Source: Citrobacter sp. FP75 (GTDB lineage Bacteria; Pseudomonadota; Gammaproteobacteria; Enterobacterales; Enterobacteriaceae). Taken from it: a stretch of DNA of 35,433 bases. Below the pieces are notes generated by a model. That model saw nothing but the letters and a program-made list of their open reading frames with translations, was not told the DNA's origin and searched no databases. Made by a program: the position numbers and the translations under genes. Positions 1 through 7,852 of this stretch are shown piece by piece. The stretch is taken from contig NZ_JAFDOE010000015.1 in NCBI RefSeq assembly GCF_018342065.1, positions 1 to 35,433 on the forward strand. The letters are read 5' to 3'. Every line of letters starts with the position of its first letter. The first letter of the stretch is position 1.

Positions 1-78
1 AAAAAATCGGCCCAGATCCGCGAAATTTTAATCAGCGAGTCAGCTTGGGAAGAAATGACCTGCTTATTCGCACCTTCC
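1..78. mobile_element. End of an IS5-family insertion sequence (partial)
   Basis: Read on the minus strand, position 78 inward begins GGAAGGTGCGAATAAG, which closely resembles the GGAAGGTGCGAA terminus of IS5. The next four bases outside (79-82) are CTAA, which fits the YTAR 4-bp target duplication of the IS5 family. The element continues off the left edge of the window, so its transposase is not visible. The family call rests on remembered terminus sequence only. Confidence 0.6.
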
Positions 79-334
79 CTAAGCCTTTGGCATCAATGAT
101 ATCGACACCATTTTTTCCACAATTCATAAAGTTGCGCAGTAATTAGTCGACGACTGGCCCTTGCTAAATAATTTTCATTTCAGCATGAGTTGTGCTTTAA
201 AAATTCAATTCTGCAACTACACTCATTGGGCGAACAGAGCGAGAAATCCGCCGTTAATTCCAATAGCGGGTACGCGAATGAATATCAGCTCTTAGGGGAA
301 TATTATGTTAAATTGTCTATTCACCGCTGAAGAA
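79..334. other. Stretch without a recognisable gene
   Basis: After the CTAA that would be the IS5 target duplication there are about 250 bases with no convincing ORF, tRNA or terminator-like hairpin. It lies downstream of the leftward VIT gene and is less GC-rich than the genes that follow. Confidence 0.5.
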
Positions 335-1087
335 CTAACCCCCCAATAACCCCTGCGCAAAATGCCCAGTAGCAAACGCCAGCCCCGCTGCGGCCGTACC
401 CATGATCAAAGTCCGGAGTCCTGATCGCATTGCTGGTAAGCCATAGACGATACTTTTAAGCATTCCGATACCCAAGAAGACGACGCCTGCCAAACCAAGA
501 CTCGTCAGGAACTGAATCTGACTCTCCATACCCGGGATGGCATAAGGCAGTAAAGGTAAAGCACCAACCGACAAAAATGCGGCGAAGGTAGTCAACGCGG
601 CTCGGCGTGGGCTGAGTCCGGCACCCGAGAGTCCGTACTCTTCTCGCAACATGGTTGCTACCCACACATCGGGATTACGACTGATAGCCTCCACTACTTG
701 CTCCAGCAATTCGCCGTCGAATCCCTTCGCCTGAAACAGCTGGCGAATTTCCTCACGTTCACCTTCTGGCACAGCACGGATATGTTCACGTTCTGTGCGT
801 TCAGCAAATTTGATCTGATTCAACTGCGCCTGGCCCGCTTCGTAATTACTTACCGCCATGCTGAAGCCGTCTGCAATCAGGTTTGCAAAGCCGAGTACCA
901 ACGCAACCTGTGGCGAGAAACCTGCGCCGAACGCACCCGATACAACCGCAAACGTTGTAACGCAGCCATCGATGCCGCCAAGCACAGCATCTGGTAGCGT
1001 CGAGGCCTTAACGGGACCAGCAAGCCGTGCACGAACGGCATTAGGCTGGTGCTCGCTGAGCAGTCTTTCATTTTCTGTGGATGGCAT
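335..1087 (-). CDS. VIT/CCC1-family iron or manganese transporter
   Basis: This 250-residue membrane protein belongs to the VIT1/CCC1 family, which exports or sequesters Fe2+ and Mn2+. The opening DAVLGGIDGCVTTFAVVSG (about residues 33-51) is the family signature of the first membrane segment. It is followed by the ANLIADGFSMAVSNYEA segment and a cytoplasmic charged region (about 90-150) that in this family carries metal-binding glutamates (here FAERTEREHIRAVPEGEREE). Three more hydrophobic segments fill the C-terminal 100 residues. It is the last gene of the leftward redox operon, 75 bp after the PepSY-flavoprotein gene. The pairing of a ferric-reductase-like gene with a VIT transporter suggests iron handling; the metal actually moved cannot be read from the sequence. 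Confidence 0.88.
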   Translation of the reverse strand: MPSTENERLLSEHQPNAVRARLAGPVKASTLPDAVLGGIDGCVTTFAVVSGAFGAGFSPQVALVLGFANLIADGFSMAVSNYEAGQAQLNQIKFAERTEREHIRAVPEGEREEIRQLFQAKGFDGELLEQVVEAISRNPDVWVATMLREEYGLSGAGLSPRRAALTTFAAFLSVGALPLLPYAIPGMESQIQFLTSLGLAGVVFLGIGMLKSIVYGLPAMRSGLRTLIMGTAAAGLAFATGHFAQGLLGG

Positions 1088-1162
1088 CTTTCAGCTTCCT
1101 GTTCAGGACGCGATTTGGTGCTTTGGGATTATAGGCTCAGTTCGACCTTGTCACTTTATCTG

Positions 1163-3379
1163 TCAATATACATCTTCAAGATAACGTCCCTGGCCTCTCA
1201 GAGTTTCAATATCGATGTGCAAGGGTTTGAGAATGTCTTCTATAACCTGCCGCACAGCCGCCGCCATATCCTGGCCACCACAGACCAGTATCTGCGCACC
1301 GGTGTTAACCATCTGTCGCACGGCTAATTCATCCTGTTTGAGCTTATCCTGCACGTAGGCGCGCTCGTCTGTTCTTGAGAAGGCTGTGTTCAGCCCGCTC
1401 AGTCGATGATCCTCAAGATAGCGCCCAAGCTCAGGTTGGTAGAGAAAATCTGACCTGGCATCGCGACCGCCCCAGTACAGATACATAGGGTTGCAACTGG
1501 TATTGTTTCTGATGAAACCGGTTAACGGACCAATCCCGGCACCTGCACCAACAAGAATCACTGGTCGGTTACCGGTAGCTGGCCGAAAGCCTGGATTGGG
1601 GCGGATGAAGCCATCGATACAATCACCCGGCTTGAGGTCATGCAAATAACCGGAGCAAAGACCGCCGGCCTGCTTACGGACGCATATCTCAACAATTTCG
1701 TCATTTGCCGAGGACGCGAGCGAGTAGAACCGCGGGGGTTGACCGTGTGGGGGAATAACCCCCAAAAGGTCTCCCGCCTCGAACGGTGGCAGCGCTTTAA
1801 ATCTTCTTGGAGAAGCCGTTAGCCATCCGCCCTGCTCCGCCGGTTTGAACCGGAAGATACTGGTGGGCGCCTGAACCGCAATCCCGTAATCCGCCCTTTC
1901 TACCAGTTCCAGTTTGACCGTTGCTGGCTGCAATGCACAGTAGTTCAAGAAAAGCGGAGTACCGATAACCTCACCAACCCGGTTTCCCCACTCACTGAAT
2001 TGCGAGGCAGAACACCGATCAATCAGTTCAATGGCGTGCAAACGGCTGACGCCTTTACCGGCGAGCGCAGCATCCACCGACAAGGCAAACTGACAGAAGT
2101 TCGGAAACTGCCGGTCACCAAAACCCAGTACCGTGTATCGCAGGTTCTTCTCAGCCCGGAATTCTTTGAGCCTGGCCATAAACTGCCGGGCCGATGCGGG
2201 TGCATCACCATCGCCGTATGTCGAAGTCAGCACGAACAGCCTGGAAGCCTGCGGATACTGCTTAGCCAGGGCATTCATCTCGCTGCAATGCACGCGGAAA
2301 CCGGCCTTATTCAGGCTGCTATGGAGTTCCCGGGCAAATCCCCAGGTGGCATTACCTTCGGAGCCGACCAGAATAATTGTATCCGCCTGAGCGGCATCGG
2401 CGTTGTCAGGAAGCTGCCCTGAAGACCGGCGACGCTGCCACCAGATGGTTGCACCTGTTATCGAGAGAGCTGGCACAGTCAGTGCCGCAGCGCCAAGAAT
2501 CAGGCCAAGCCACCATAGGCCTTCACCGGTGTGCAAACGTACAATCCAGTCCTGCAATACGCCGCTGTCAGAGCGCGGCTGGAACTGCAGCAACTCGCCC
2601 GTAGCCTGGTCCACGAATCCGGAGCCGCCGGCGGTTGACAGTGAATAGACATCCTGCGGATCACCGGGATAGGGAAACACCAGTTCCCGGAGTTCGCCAA
2701 GATCGAAATTGCCTAGGGCTTTTAAGGTGCCCACAGGCGATGGTTGCCCGCCCGAGACCTCAGCCGGAAACCTTGGCCCGGTGTCAGGCGCTTCAGCCAG
2801 CAAACCAAAGCGCTGTGCGGACATATAGCTGCCGGTCAGCGCGGATAACAGTAGGCCGAGCACGGCAAACCGGGCCAATTCGGCATGGATTCGTTTCCCG
2901 CCAGAGCCGGAAAGCGGTCTTAATATATTCTTCCAACCCCCGGTACGCCGGGCTATCAAAAATATTCCCGAAAGACACAGAAGCACCATCAAAACAGCCA
3001 ATACGCCGGCCAGCGCTCTACCGGCATCATCCAGCATAAACGCACGATGCAGATCCTTGATCCAGCCAAAGAATGCGGAAGGTTCGTAGGGCGTGCCCTC
3101 ACCTGTTACCGGATTCACCAGATCCGCACCGGCCTGGCCGTCACGGCTGTAATAGACAATGACCTTGCCAGAAGGCTCTCGCACGATCTGCTCAGTCCCG
3201 GGATAGTGAGCAACGACCCGGTCTGCCAGCTCGGCAATACTGACTTCACCGGAAGCCGGAATGACCGCTGACACTCTATCCAGCGTCGGAGCCAAAGCCA
3301 ACACAGCTCCCGTGACCGAGAGAACGATCAGGAACACGCCTGCAAGCAAACCCGGTAAACTGTGGAACTTGCGCAACAT
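1163..3379 (-). CDS. PepSY-TM / flavodoxin / FNR membrane flavoprotein reductase
   Basis: This 738-residue fusion has an N-terminal PepSY-associated membrane domain with segments near residues 8-30, 122-144, 168-188 and 288-315, and PepSY loops facing the periplasm. A flavodoxin-like domain follows, with the FMN loop VGSEGNATWGFA at 338-349 and STYGDGD at about 386-392. The C-terminus is a sulfite-reductase-type FAD/NADPH module with RFYSLASS for FAD, GAGAGIGPLTGF for the nicotinamide nucleotide, and a terminal GRYLEDVY. By family knowledge such proteins pass electrons from cytoplasmic NAD(P)H through FAD and FMN to the membrane or periplasm. The gene starts 22 bp after the DUF2271 gene, so the two are almost certainly co-transcribed; its most plausible acceptor is that flavinylated partner. 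It is often annotated sulfite reductase flavoprotein subunit, but the membrane domain and neighbours argue against sulfite reduction. Confidence 0.88.
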   Translation of the reverse strand: MLRKFHSLPGLLAGVFLIVLSVTGAVLALAPTLDRVSAVIPASGEVSIAELADRVVAHYPGTEQIVREPSGKVIVYYSRDGQAGADLVNPVTGEGTPYEPSAFFGWIKDLHRAFMLDDAGRALAGVLAVLMVLLCLSGIFLIARRTGGWKNILRPLSGSGGKRIHAELARFAVLGLLLSALTGSYMSAQRFGLLAEAPDTGPRFPAEVSGGQPSPVGTLKALGNFDLGELRELVFPYPGDPQDVYSLSTAGGSGFVDQATGELLQFQPRSDSGVLQDWIVRLHTGEGLWWLGLILGAAALTVPALSITGATIWWQRRRSSGQLPDNADAAQADTIILVGSEGNATWGFARELHSSLNKAGFRVHCSEMNALAKQYPQASRLFVLTSTYGDGDAPASARQFMARLKEFRAEKNLRYTVLGFGDRQFPNFCQFALSVDAALAGKGVSRLHAIELIDRCSASQFSEWGNRVGEVIGTPLFLNYCALQPATVKLELVERADYGIAVQAPTSIFRFKPAEQGGWLTASPRRFKALPPFEAGDLLGVIPPHGQPPRFYSLASSANDEIVEICVRKQAGGLCSGYLHDLKPGDCIDGFIRPNPGFRPATGNRPVILVGAGAGIGPLTGFIRNNTSCNPMYLYWGGRDARSDFLYQPELGRYLEDHRLSGLNTAFSRTDERAYVQDKLKQDELAVRQMVNTGAQILVCGGQDMAAAVRQVIEDILKPLHIDIETLRGQGRYLEDVY

Positions 3380-3401
3380 AATAGCCGATGCTCCTGGTGA
3401 A

Positions 3402-3875
3402 TTATTGAAGCTCGTAGGTCAGAGCGCGCACGTAACCACGTCCTGAAACCGGCTTTCCGGACCCTTCGGTGGTCAGGGGGGCTATCACATCGGCTCTGAT
3501 ATCGCGCATATCTTCAACAGCAGAGTCGACTCGAACCTCATAGCCGTTGTCGATCAGCGAATCATCGAGGTTCACAGTCACTTTCAGCGTGCGGCCACTG
3601 GTAACACTGGCGCCAGTCAAGCCGTCATACTCTGCAGGATCAAGCCCACTGCCCCGGGCCCAGCCTCCCAGGTGTTTGTAGTATTTAGATTTCTTCCCGG
3701 AAACCCAAAGGGTACCCTGATACTCTCCGGCGGCATCGGTAAGATACAGCGCCAGATAGGCTCCATCGCCGCCGTAATTCTGTAGTTCCGTAGTGAAGGT
3801 CACGTCACGGGCCTGGGCGAATACCGGTAAAGCCAAGGCGGCGAAAAGGCTGCAAGTGAGAACAAACGTTTTCAT
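3402..3875 (-). CDS. Secreted DUF2271 protein with flavinylation-type motif
   Basis: This 157-residue protein has a signal peptide (hydrophobic core about 4-20, cleavage probably after VFAQA) and a small beta-rich domain of the DUF2271 type. Residues 84-90 read D-G-L-T-G-A-S, an exact fit to the Dxx(S/T)GA(S/T) consensus at which ApbE attaches FMN covalently to the last Ser/Thr in NqrC, RnfG and related proteins; here that residue would be S90. The gene lies between a PepSY protein and a PepSY flavoprotein reductase. The inferred role is a periplasmic one-domain flavin carrier accepting electrons from the reductase. No ApbE gene is in the window, so modification would depend on an enzyme encoded elsewhere. 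The family assignment is from pattern and context. Confidence 0.8.
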   Translation of the reverse strand: MKTFVLTCSLFAALALPVFAQARDVTFTTELQNYGGDGAYLALYLTDAAGEYQGTLWVSGKKSKYYKHLGGWARGSGLDPAEYDGLTGASVTSGRTLKVTVNLDDSLIDNGYEVRVDSAVEDMRDIRADVIAPLTTEGSGKPVSGRGYVRALTYELQ

Positions 3876-3929
3876 AAATGGTCTCCAAAAACCTGATGAA
3901 CGTTAAAGGAACAGGGCAAATTCGCTCAG

Positions 3930-4310
3930 TTACTCAACGGTAACCGTGGGACGCCCCTTGACGATGCCGTTGCGTGGCGCCTGACTTTTGGGATTGTCCT
4001 GTCCATTTTTCCTGTTGCCGCGGTCCCTCTCCTCATCGTCACTGTCTTCACGCTCCCATTTCATCATGGTCAATGAAGCGGGCGCGAAAGAGGCTTCTGC
4101 CCTGATCCCATCGGCATCGAGGCCCCGGACTTCATAACAACCGTCGTCAACCTTTATTCGGTGAACTGTCCAGCCTTCGGCTTCCAGCTTTTCACGCAGA
4201 TTTTCACGGGGCTGCCAACTCGCCACCGGATCATCGCAGTCGTCATCGGCCAGTGCGGTGCCGCTCAGAAGTAACAAAGACAGGCTCAGAATAATGGGTT
4301 TGGTCTTCAT
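3930..4310 (-). CDS. Small secreted PepSY-domain protein
   Basis: This 126-residue protein has a clear signal peptide (MKTKPIILSLSLLLLSGTALA, cleavage after about A21). A single PepSY-like unit follows at about 36-90 (LREKLEAEGWTVHRIKVDDG, then YEVRGLDADGIRAEASF and a hydrophobic strand). The tail from about 90 is highly charged, rich in E/D/R/K and N, and probably disordered. Two cysteines (C25, C58) could form a disulfide. It sits 54 bp upstream of the DUF2271 gene and 76 bp downstream of the ferric-reductase-like gene on the same strand. PepSY proteins of this size accompany two-component systems and membrane redox operons; the exact role, whether sensing, metal binding or inhibition, is unknown. 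Confidence 0.8.
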   Translation of the reverse strand: MKTKPIILSLSLLLLSGTALADDDCDDPVASWQPRENLREKLEAEGWTVHRIKVDDGCYEVRGLDADGIRAEASFAPASLTMMKWEREDSDDEERDRGNRKNGQDNPKSQAPRNGIVKGRPTVTVE

Positions 4311-4386
4311 GGTGTCTCTCCTGCTGGTTGTGTTAAATCCACTCTAAGGCGCTAACCTGACAACGACCTGAACAAACGAGGCCATT

Positions 4387-5703
4387 TCAGCGGAACTGAA
4401 AAGCTTCTTTATGGAAGCGAGTCAGGCGGAAGGGTGCTGCCCGCAAGCCGTTTCTAATGGCTTCCCCCAGCCCTGCCGGGCCGCAGAACCAGACCTCTGC
4501 GCCTGCTGCCGAGCGTCCGTTGGTAGACAACGTCTCGGCAGACAACCTCTGCCCCTTGCTGCTGTCATGAATCTCGAGGTGTATTCCGGGAAAGCCATCG
4601 CAAAGCGCCCGAAGTCGATCCACCATGGGATCCTGGCCGGCGTTGCGCGTGCAGTAATGCAGATCGGCTTCAGGCACGGTGGCGTCGGTGGCGCTGCTTA
4701 GAGCTTCGAGCCAGGCCAGAAACGGCGTGATCCCGATGCCACCGGCTATCCAGATCTGGTGGGATTTGCGGTTGCGGCGATCGAAGTTAAAACAGCCGTA
4801 AGGGCCTTCTATATTTACAGTTTGCCCCACGCTGATTTTCTGGCTCAGATTGCGGGTAAAGTCTCCGAGGGATTTGATGAGGAAGGTAACAGTGCCATTT
4901 TCCCGATCCGCACTGGCGATGGTGAACGGGTGCGCACCCTCAATCCGGTCGAAGGTCACAAAGGCGAATTGCCCCGCACGGTGACCGGGCCATGCCGGCC
5001 CCATGTGGCAGGTAACTTCGGTGACGTCCCGGTCTGGTGTTTTGATCGCGGTGACCATGCCGCGAACCTGGCGACGACGACCAACTCTGCCGGTCAGAGA
5101 TAGCCCGCTGGCGATGCTCCCGCCAAAGAGCAAAATGGCCATCAGTAGTCCGATTGGCTGCTGCCACCATTGCAGCGGAGTCAGCCACGCCGCGTGGAAA
5201 GCGAGCAACAGATAAAGCACCGGCATGCCGCGATGCAAATAACGCCAGTATTTGTAGGGAAACTTGCGCCACAAAGTGATCAACAGCATGGCGAACAGCA
5301 GATAGACGGCGAACTCCCCTACCTCTTCCGCAGCATCGCGCATGGTGTCGATGAACCCGGAATAATCCTGATCGTGCAGCCTGCCGGCCTTTCCGAAAAT
5401 CGACTCTATAACATCGTCACCCATTTCAATCAGCCAATGAGCTGCCGCGAATACCACTGCCAGAATGCCCGCCCATTTGTGGGTGCGATAGATCTGATCC
5501 AACCCGCCCAGCGGTCTCTCCAACCAGGCTGGGCGCAGTGCCAGCATCATGGTCAGTGACATCAGAGCAATGGATAACAGCCCACTGAGCAGCAGGCTCT
5601 GGTCATAGACTGCCCAGGGAGAACCGGCCCCAGGACCTGCAAAGAGGTTCCAGGCCCATAGGCCCAAAACCAACACAACGAAAGGAAAAATCATCCGCAT
5701 CAT
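4387..5703 (-). CDS. Ferric-reductase-like membrane flavohaem oxidoreductase
   Basis: From the start chosen here the protein is 438 residues. The N-terminal half has about six membrane segments with the histidines expected for two b-haems (THKWAG, AAHWL, LHRGMP, AFHAAW). The C-terminal half is an FNR module with FAD motif HPFTIAS, phosphate loop GGIGITPF, FCGP near the end and a terminal FHKEAFQF. This is the ferric reductase/NADPH-oxidase (FRE) architecture: cytoplasmic NAD(P)H to FAD to two haems to the periplasmic face. The frame stays open to 5808, but ATG at 5703 has a good AGGAG five bases upstream and begins the first membrane segment, whereas the upstream extension lacks such a site. 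It is the promoter-proximal gene of the leftward operon and faces the response regulator gene. Confidence 0.87.
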   Translation of the reverse strand: MMRMIFPFVVLVLGLWAWNLFAGPGAGSPWAVYDQSLLLSGLLSIALMSLTMMLALRPAWLERPLGGLDQIYRTHKWAGILAVVFAAAHWLIEMGDDVIESIFGKAGRLHDQDYSGFIDTMRDAAEEVGEFAVYLLFAMLLITLWRKFPYKYWRYLHRGMPVLYLLLAFHAAWLTPLQWWQQPIGLLMAILLFGGSIASGLSLTGRVGRRRQVRGMVTAIKTPDRDVTEVTCHMGPAWPGHRAGQFAFVTFDRIEGAHPFTIASADRENGTVTFLIKSLGDFTRNLSQKISVGQTVNIEGPYGCFNFDRRNRKSHQIWIAGGIGITPFLAWLEALSSATDATVPEADLHYCTRNAGQDPMVDRLRALCDGFPGIHLEIHDSSKGQRLSAETLSTNGRSAAGAEVWFCGPAGLGEAIRNGLRAAPFRLTRFHKEAFQFR

Positions 5704-5871
5704 CACATCTCCTGCGATCGGTACCTGGAATATTCCCCCGAAGGCTAGCGCCCAAACCTGACAGCCAGCTGAAGGTCGGTGAAGAGAGATCGAAGCGTTA
5801 TTGACCATTCAGGCTGTTGTTCAGGTTCGAGCTGTAGTATCTTGATTTCAGGGCTGGGTCAGAGGTGAACA
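5704..5871. promoter_or_regulatory. Divergent promoter region with TTCAGG direct repeats
   Basis: This 168-bp region separates the leftward redox operon from the rightward two-component system. TTCAGG occurs at 5808, 5820 and 5847 in direct orientation; the first two are 12 bp apart start to start, close to the one-helical-turn spacing used by OmpR/PhoB-type regulators. An AGAGG ribosome-binding site precedes ATG 5872. The inference is that the neighbouring response regulator binds here to control both directions. The repeats are short, so chance is possible. Confidence 0.4.
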
Positions 5872-6537
5872 ATGCGGGTTCTTTTGGTGGAGGATACGGC
5901 GGGATTGGGCGAGGCGGTCCGGGATCAGATTGCGGACGACGGCCACGCCGTGGACTGGGTGCAAACTCTGCGCTTTGCTGAGGCGAGTATCAGGACCACA
6001 GCCTACGACCTGATTCTGCTGGACCTGATGCTGCCCGACGGCCATGGCTTCGGCTTTTTGCGAACGATCCGGGCTACCGGAATAACAACACCGGTGATCA
6101 TTCTGACCGCCAGGGATCAGGTGTCTGACCGGATTGAAGGATTGAATGCCGGTGCTGACGACTACCTGGTCAAACCCTTTGATCTTTCGGAGTTGTCGGC
6201 CCGCGTGGCCGCGGCGGCTCGCCGATATCGCGGCAATCCAAGCCCGATCATACAAGTGGGCGAGCTGATGATTGATCTTGGCGATCACCGCATCAGTCGC
6301 AACGGCCTGCCGGTAGAACTTACGGCACGGGAGTGGGCATTGTTTGAGGGCTTTATCCAGCGACCCGGAATGCTGTTATCGCGATCGCAACTGGAGGATC
6401 GTCTATACGCTTTCGGGGCCGAAATCGAAAGTAACACCATCGAAGTTTATGTCAGCCGTCTGCGTAAAAAGCTGGGGCGGGACGCTATCGTAACCGTCAG
6501 GGGAATGGGCTATCGCCTGGAAACACATGACCACTAG
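5872..6537 (+). CDS. OmpR-family two-component response regulator
   Basis: This 221-residue protein has a receiver domain with acidic pair E7/D8, phosphoacceptor D51 (in LLDLMLPDG), T78 (ILTARD) and K100 (ADDYLVKPF). It is followed by a winged-helix DNA-binding domain (about 125-218) ending in the recognition-helix and wing sequence NTIEVYVSRLRKKLG...VRGMGYRLE. All catalytic and switch residues are present. The stop codon overlaps the start of the kinase gene by 11 bp, so the pair is translationally coupled. It faces the redox/iron operon across a shared promoter region, which makes that operon the likely target. It resembles QseB/PmrA-type regulators; the signal is not deducible. Confidence 0.93.
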   Translation: MRVLLVEDTAGLGEAVRDQIADDGHAVDWVQTLRFAEASIRTTAYDLILLDLMLPDGHGFGFLRTIRATGITTPVIILTARDQVSDRIEGLNAGADDYLVKPFDLSELSARVAAAARRYRGNPSPIIQVGELMIDLGDHRISRNGLPVELTAREWALFEGFIQRPGMLLSRSQLEDRLYAFGAEIESNTIEVYVSRLRKKLGRDAIVTVRGMGYRLETHDH

Positions 6538-7852
6538 AACCAGCCTGCAAAAAACACTCGGTATCGGCCTGACACTCGGTGTCACCCTACTCTGGCTGTT
6601 GGGCGTGACCGCTTCGGGACTGGTGGCACAGCATGAAATGAACGAGGTCTTCGACAGTGCCCTGGAAGAAACCGCCCAGCGCATACTGCCACTGGCGGTC
6701 ACCGACATCCTGAACCGTGAGAACGGCGCGGGCAATCAAAAGGCCCCAGCCCTGAAAGACCATGACGAATACCTGACCTATCTGGTACGGGACGAAGCTG
6801 GAAATATTCTGCTCCAGTCCCACGATGCCGACCCTGGCGTGTTTAGCAGGACCCCCGCGGAAGGGTTTTCAGATACTCTGACCCACCGGCTATATGGCGT
6901 ATCTGCAGTCAGCAATACCATCTATCTTGAAGTGGCCGAACCCTTGGCGCACCGGCGTGAATCCGCTCTGGAGGCGGGATTAGCCTTACTGTTGCCTTTA
7001 CTGGTGCTGATTCCGGTCAGCCTGTTGGGTGTCTGGTGGATTGTCCGGCTTTCCCTTCGTAAGGTGGTCGATTTTCAGCAAGACATTGAATCCCGCGGCG
7101 CGGGAGATCTGTCCCCTGTTGTAGAAGAGCAGTTACCCCGTGAATTTGAACCAATCGCCGGTGCCATCAACCGGCTGCTTGAGCGTTTGCATCGTGCTCT
7201 CGAATCAGAACGCAGCTTTACCGCCAACAGTGCCCATGAATTGCGAACTCCCCTGGCAACAGCGCTTGCCAAAGTGCAGCGACTGAAAACCAGAATGCCC
7301 GATGATTATCTCAAGAATGATGTTGCAGAAATTGAAGAAGCGTTACGCAGTCTCTCGGTGCTGTCCGGAAAACTGCTCGAGTTGGCAAAAGCAGAAGGTG
7401 GCGGTGCACTCTCACAAAGCCAGCAGGATCTTGTGCCCATCCTCGCGATGATTGCCCGGGATTTTGAGGCCCAGGCACCCGGGCGAGTTGTTTTATCCCT
7501 GCCGGAGCGCGAAGTGAACTCCTTTCTTGATCCCGATGCCTTCGCCATCCTGGTGCGTAACCTGATCGAGAATGCCCTTAAGCATGGTTCCCGTAGCGAG
7601 CCGGTGAAGATCAACCTGAACGATAATGGGGTTTTAAGGGTCTGCAATGGCGGTGCAAGAGTGCCACCGGAACAGCTCGCTCTTTTAAGAAACCGGTTTG
7701 CACGCGCCAAAACGGACGCTGCAGGTTCTGGCCTGGGCCTCGCGATTGCCGATGCGATTGCTAAAGGTGCCGGCATGACCCTGCATCTCAGATCGCCGGC
7801 AACAGGACGGCAGGATGGTTTTGAAGCGGAGCTGAATCTGGCATGTATCTGA
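6527..7852 (+). CDS. Membrane sensor histidine kinase
   Basis: This 441-residue kinase has two membrane segments (about 10-34 and 150-176) that flank a periplasmic sensor region of about 115 residues. A HAMP-like linker follows, then a dimerisation domain with H-box SAHELRTPLA (phospho-acceptor H237). The ATPase domain has an N-box (NLIENALKH) and a G-box (GSGLGLAIADAIAKGAG). It is the QseC/PmrB type of classical kinase and overlaps the response regulator at its start and the AraC-like gene at its end, forming a compact three-gene regulatory operon. The periplasmic domain lacks a recognisable ligand fold; metal or redox sensing is inferred from context only. Confidence 0.92.
   Translation: MTTRTSLQKTLGIGLTLGVTLLWLLGVTASGLVAQHEMNEVFDSALEETAQRILPLAVTDILNRENGAGNQKAPALKDHDEYLTYLVRDEAGNILLQSHDADPGVFSRTPAEGFSDTLTHRLYGVSAVSNTIYLEVAEPLAHRRESALEAGLALLLPLLVLIPVSLLGVWWIVRLSLRKVVDFQQDIESRGAGDLSPVVEEQLPREFEPIAGAINRLLERLHRALESERSFTANSAHELRTPLATALAKVQRLKTRMPDDYLKNDVAEIEEALRSLSVLSGKLLELAKAEGGGALSQSQQDLVPILAMIARDFEAQAPGRVVLSLPEREVNSFLDPDAFAILVRNLIENALKHGSRSEPVKINLNDNGVLRVCNGGARVPPEQLALLRNRFARAKTDAAGSGLGLAIADAIAKGAGMTLHLRSPATGRQDGFEAELNLACI

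Noticed and set aside
2447..2461. TGAT-like sequence (SITGAT) at residues 307-311 of the 738-residue reductase, as a possible second flavinylation site
   Set aside because: It lies inside the last membrane segment, lacks the Asp of the consensus, and the SxTGAxxWW pattern is usual in PepSY-TM proteins.
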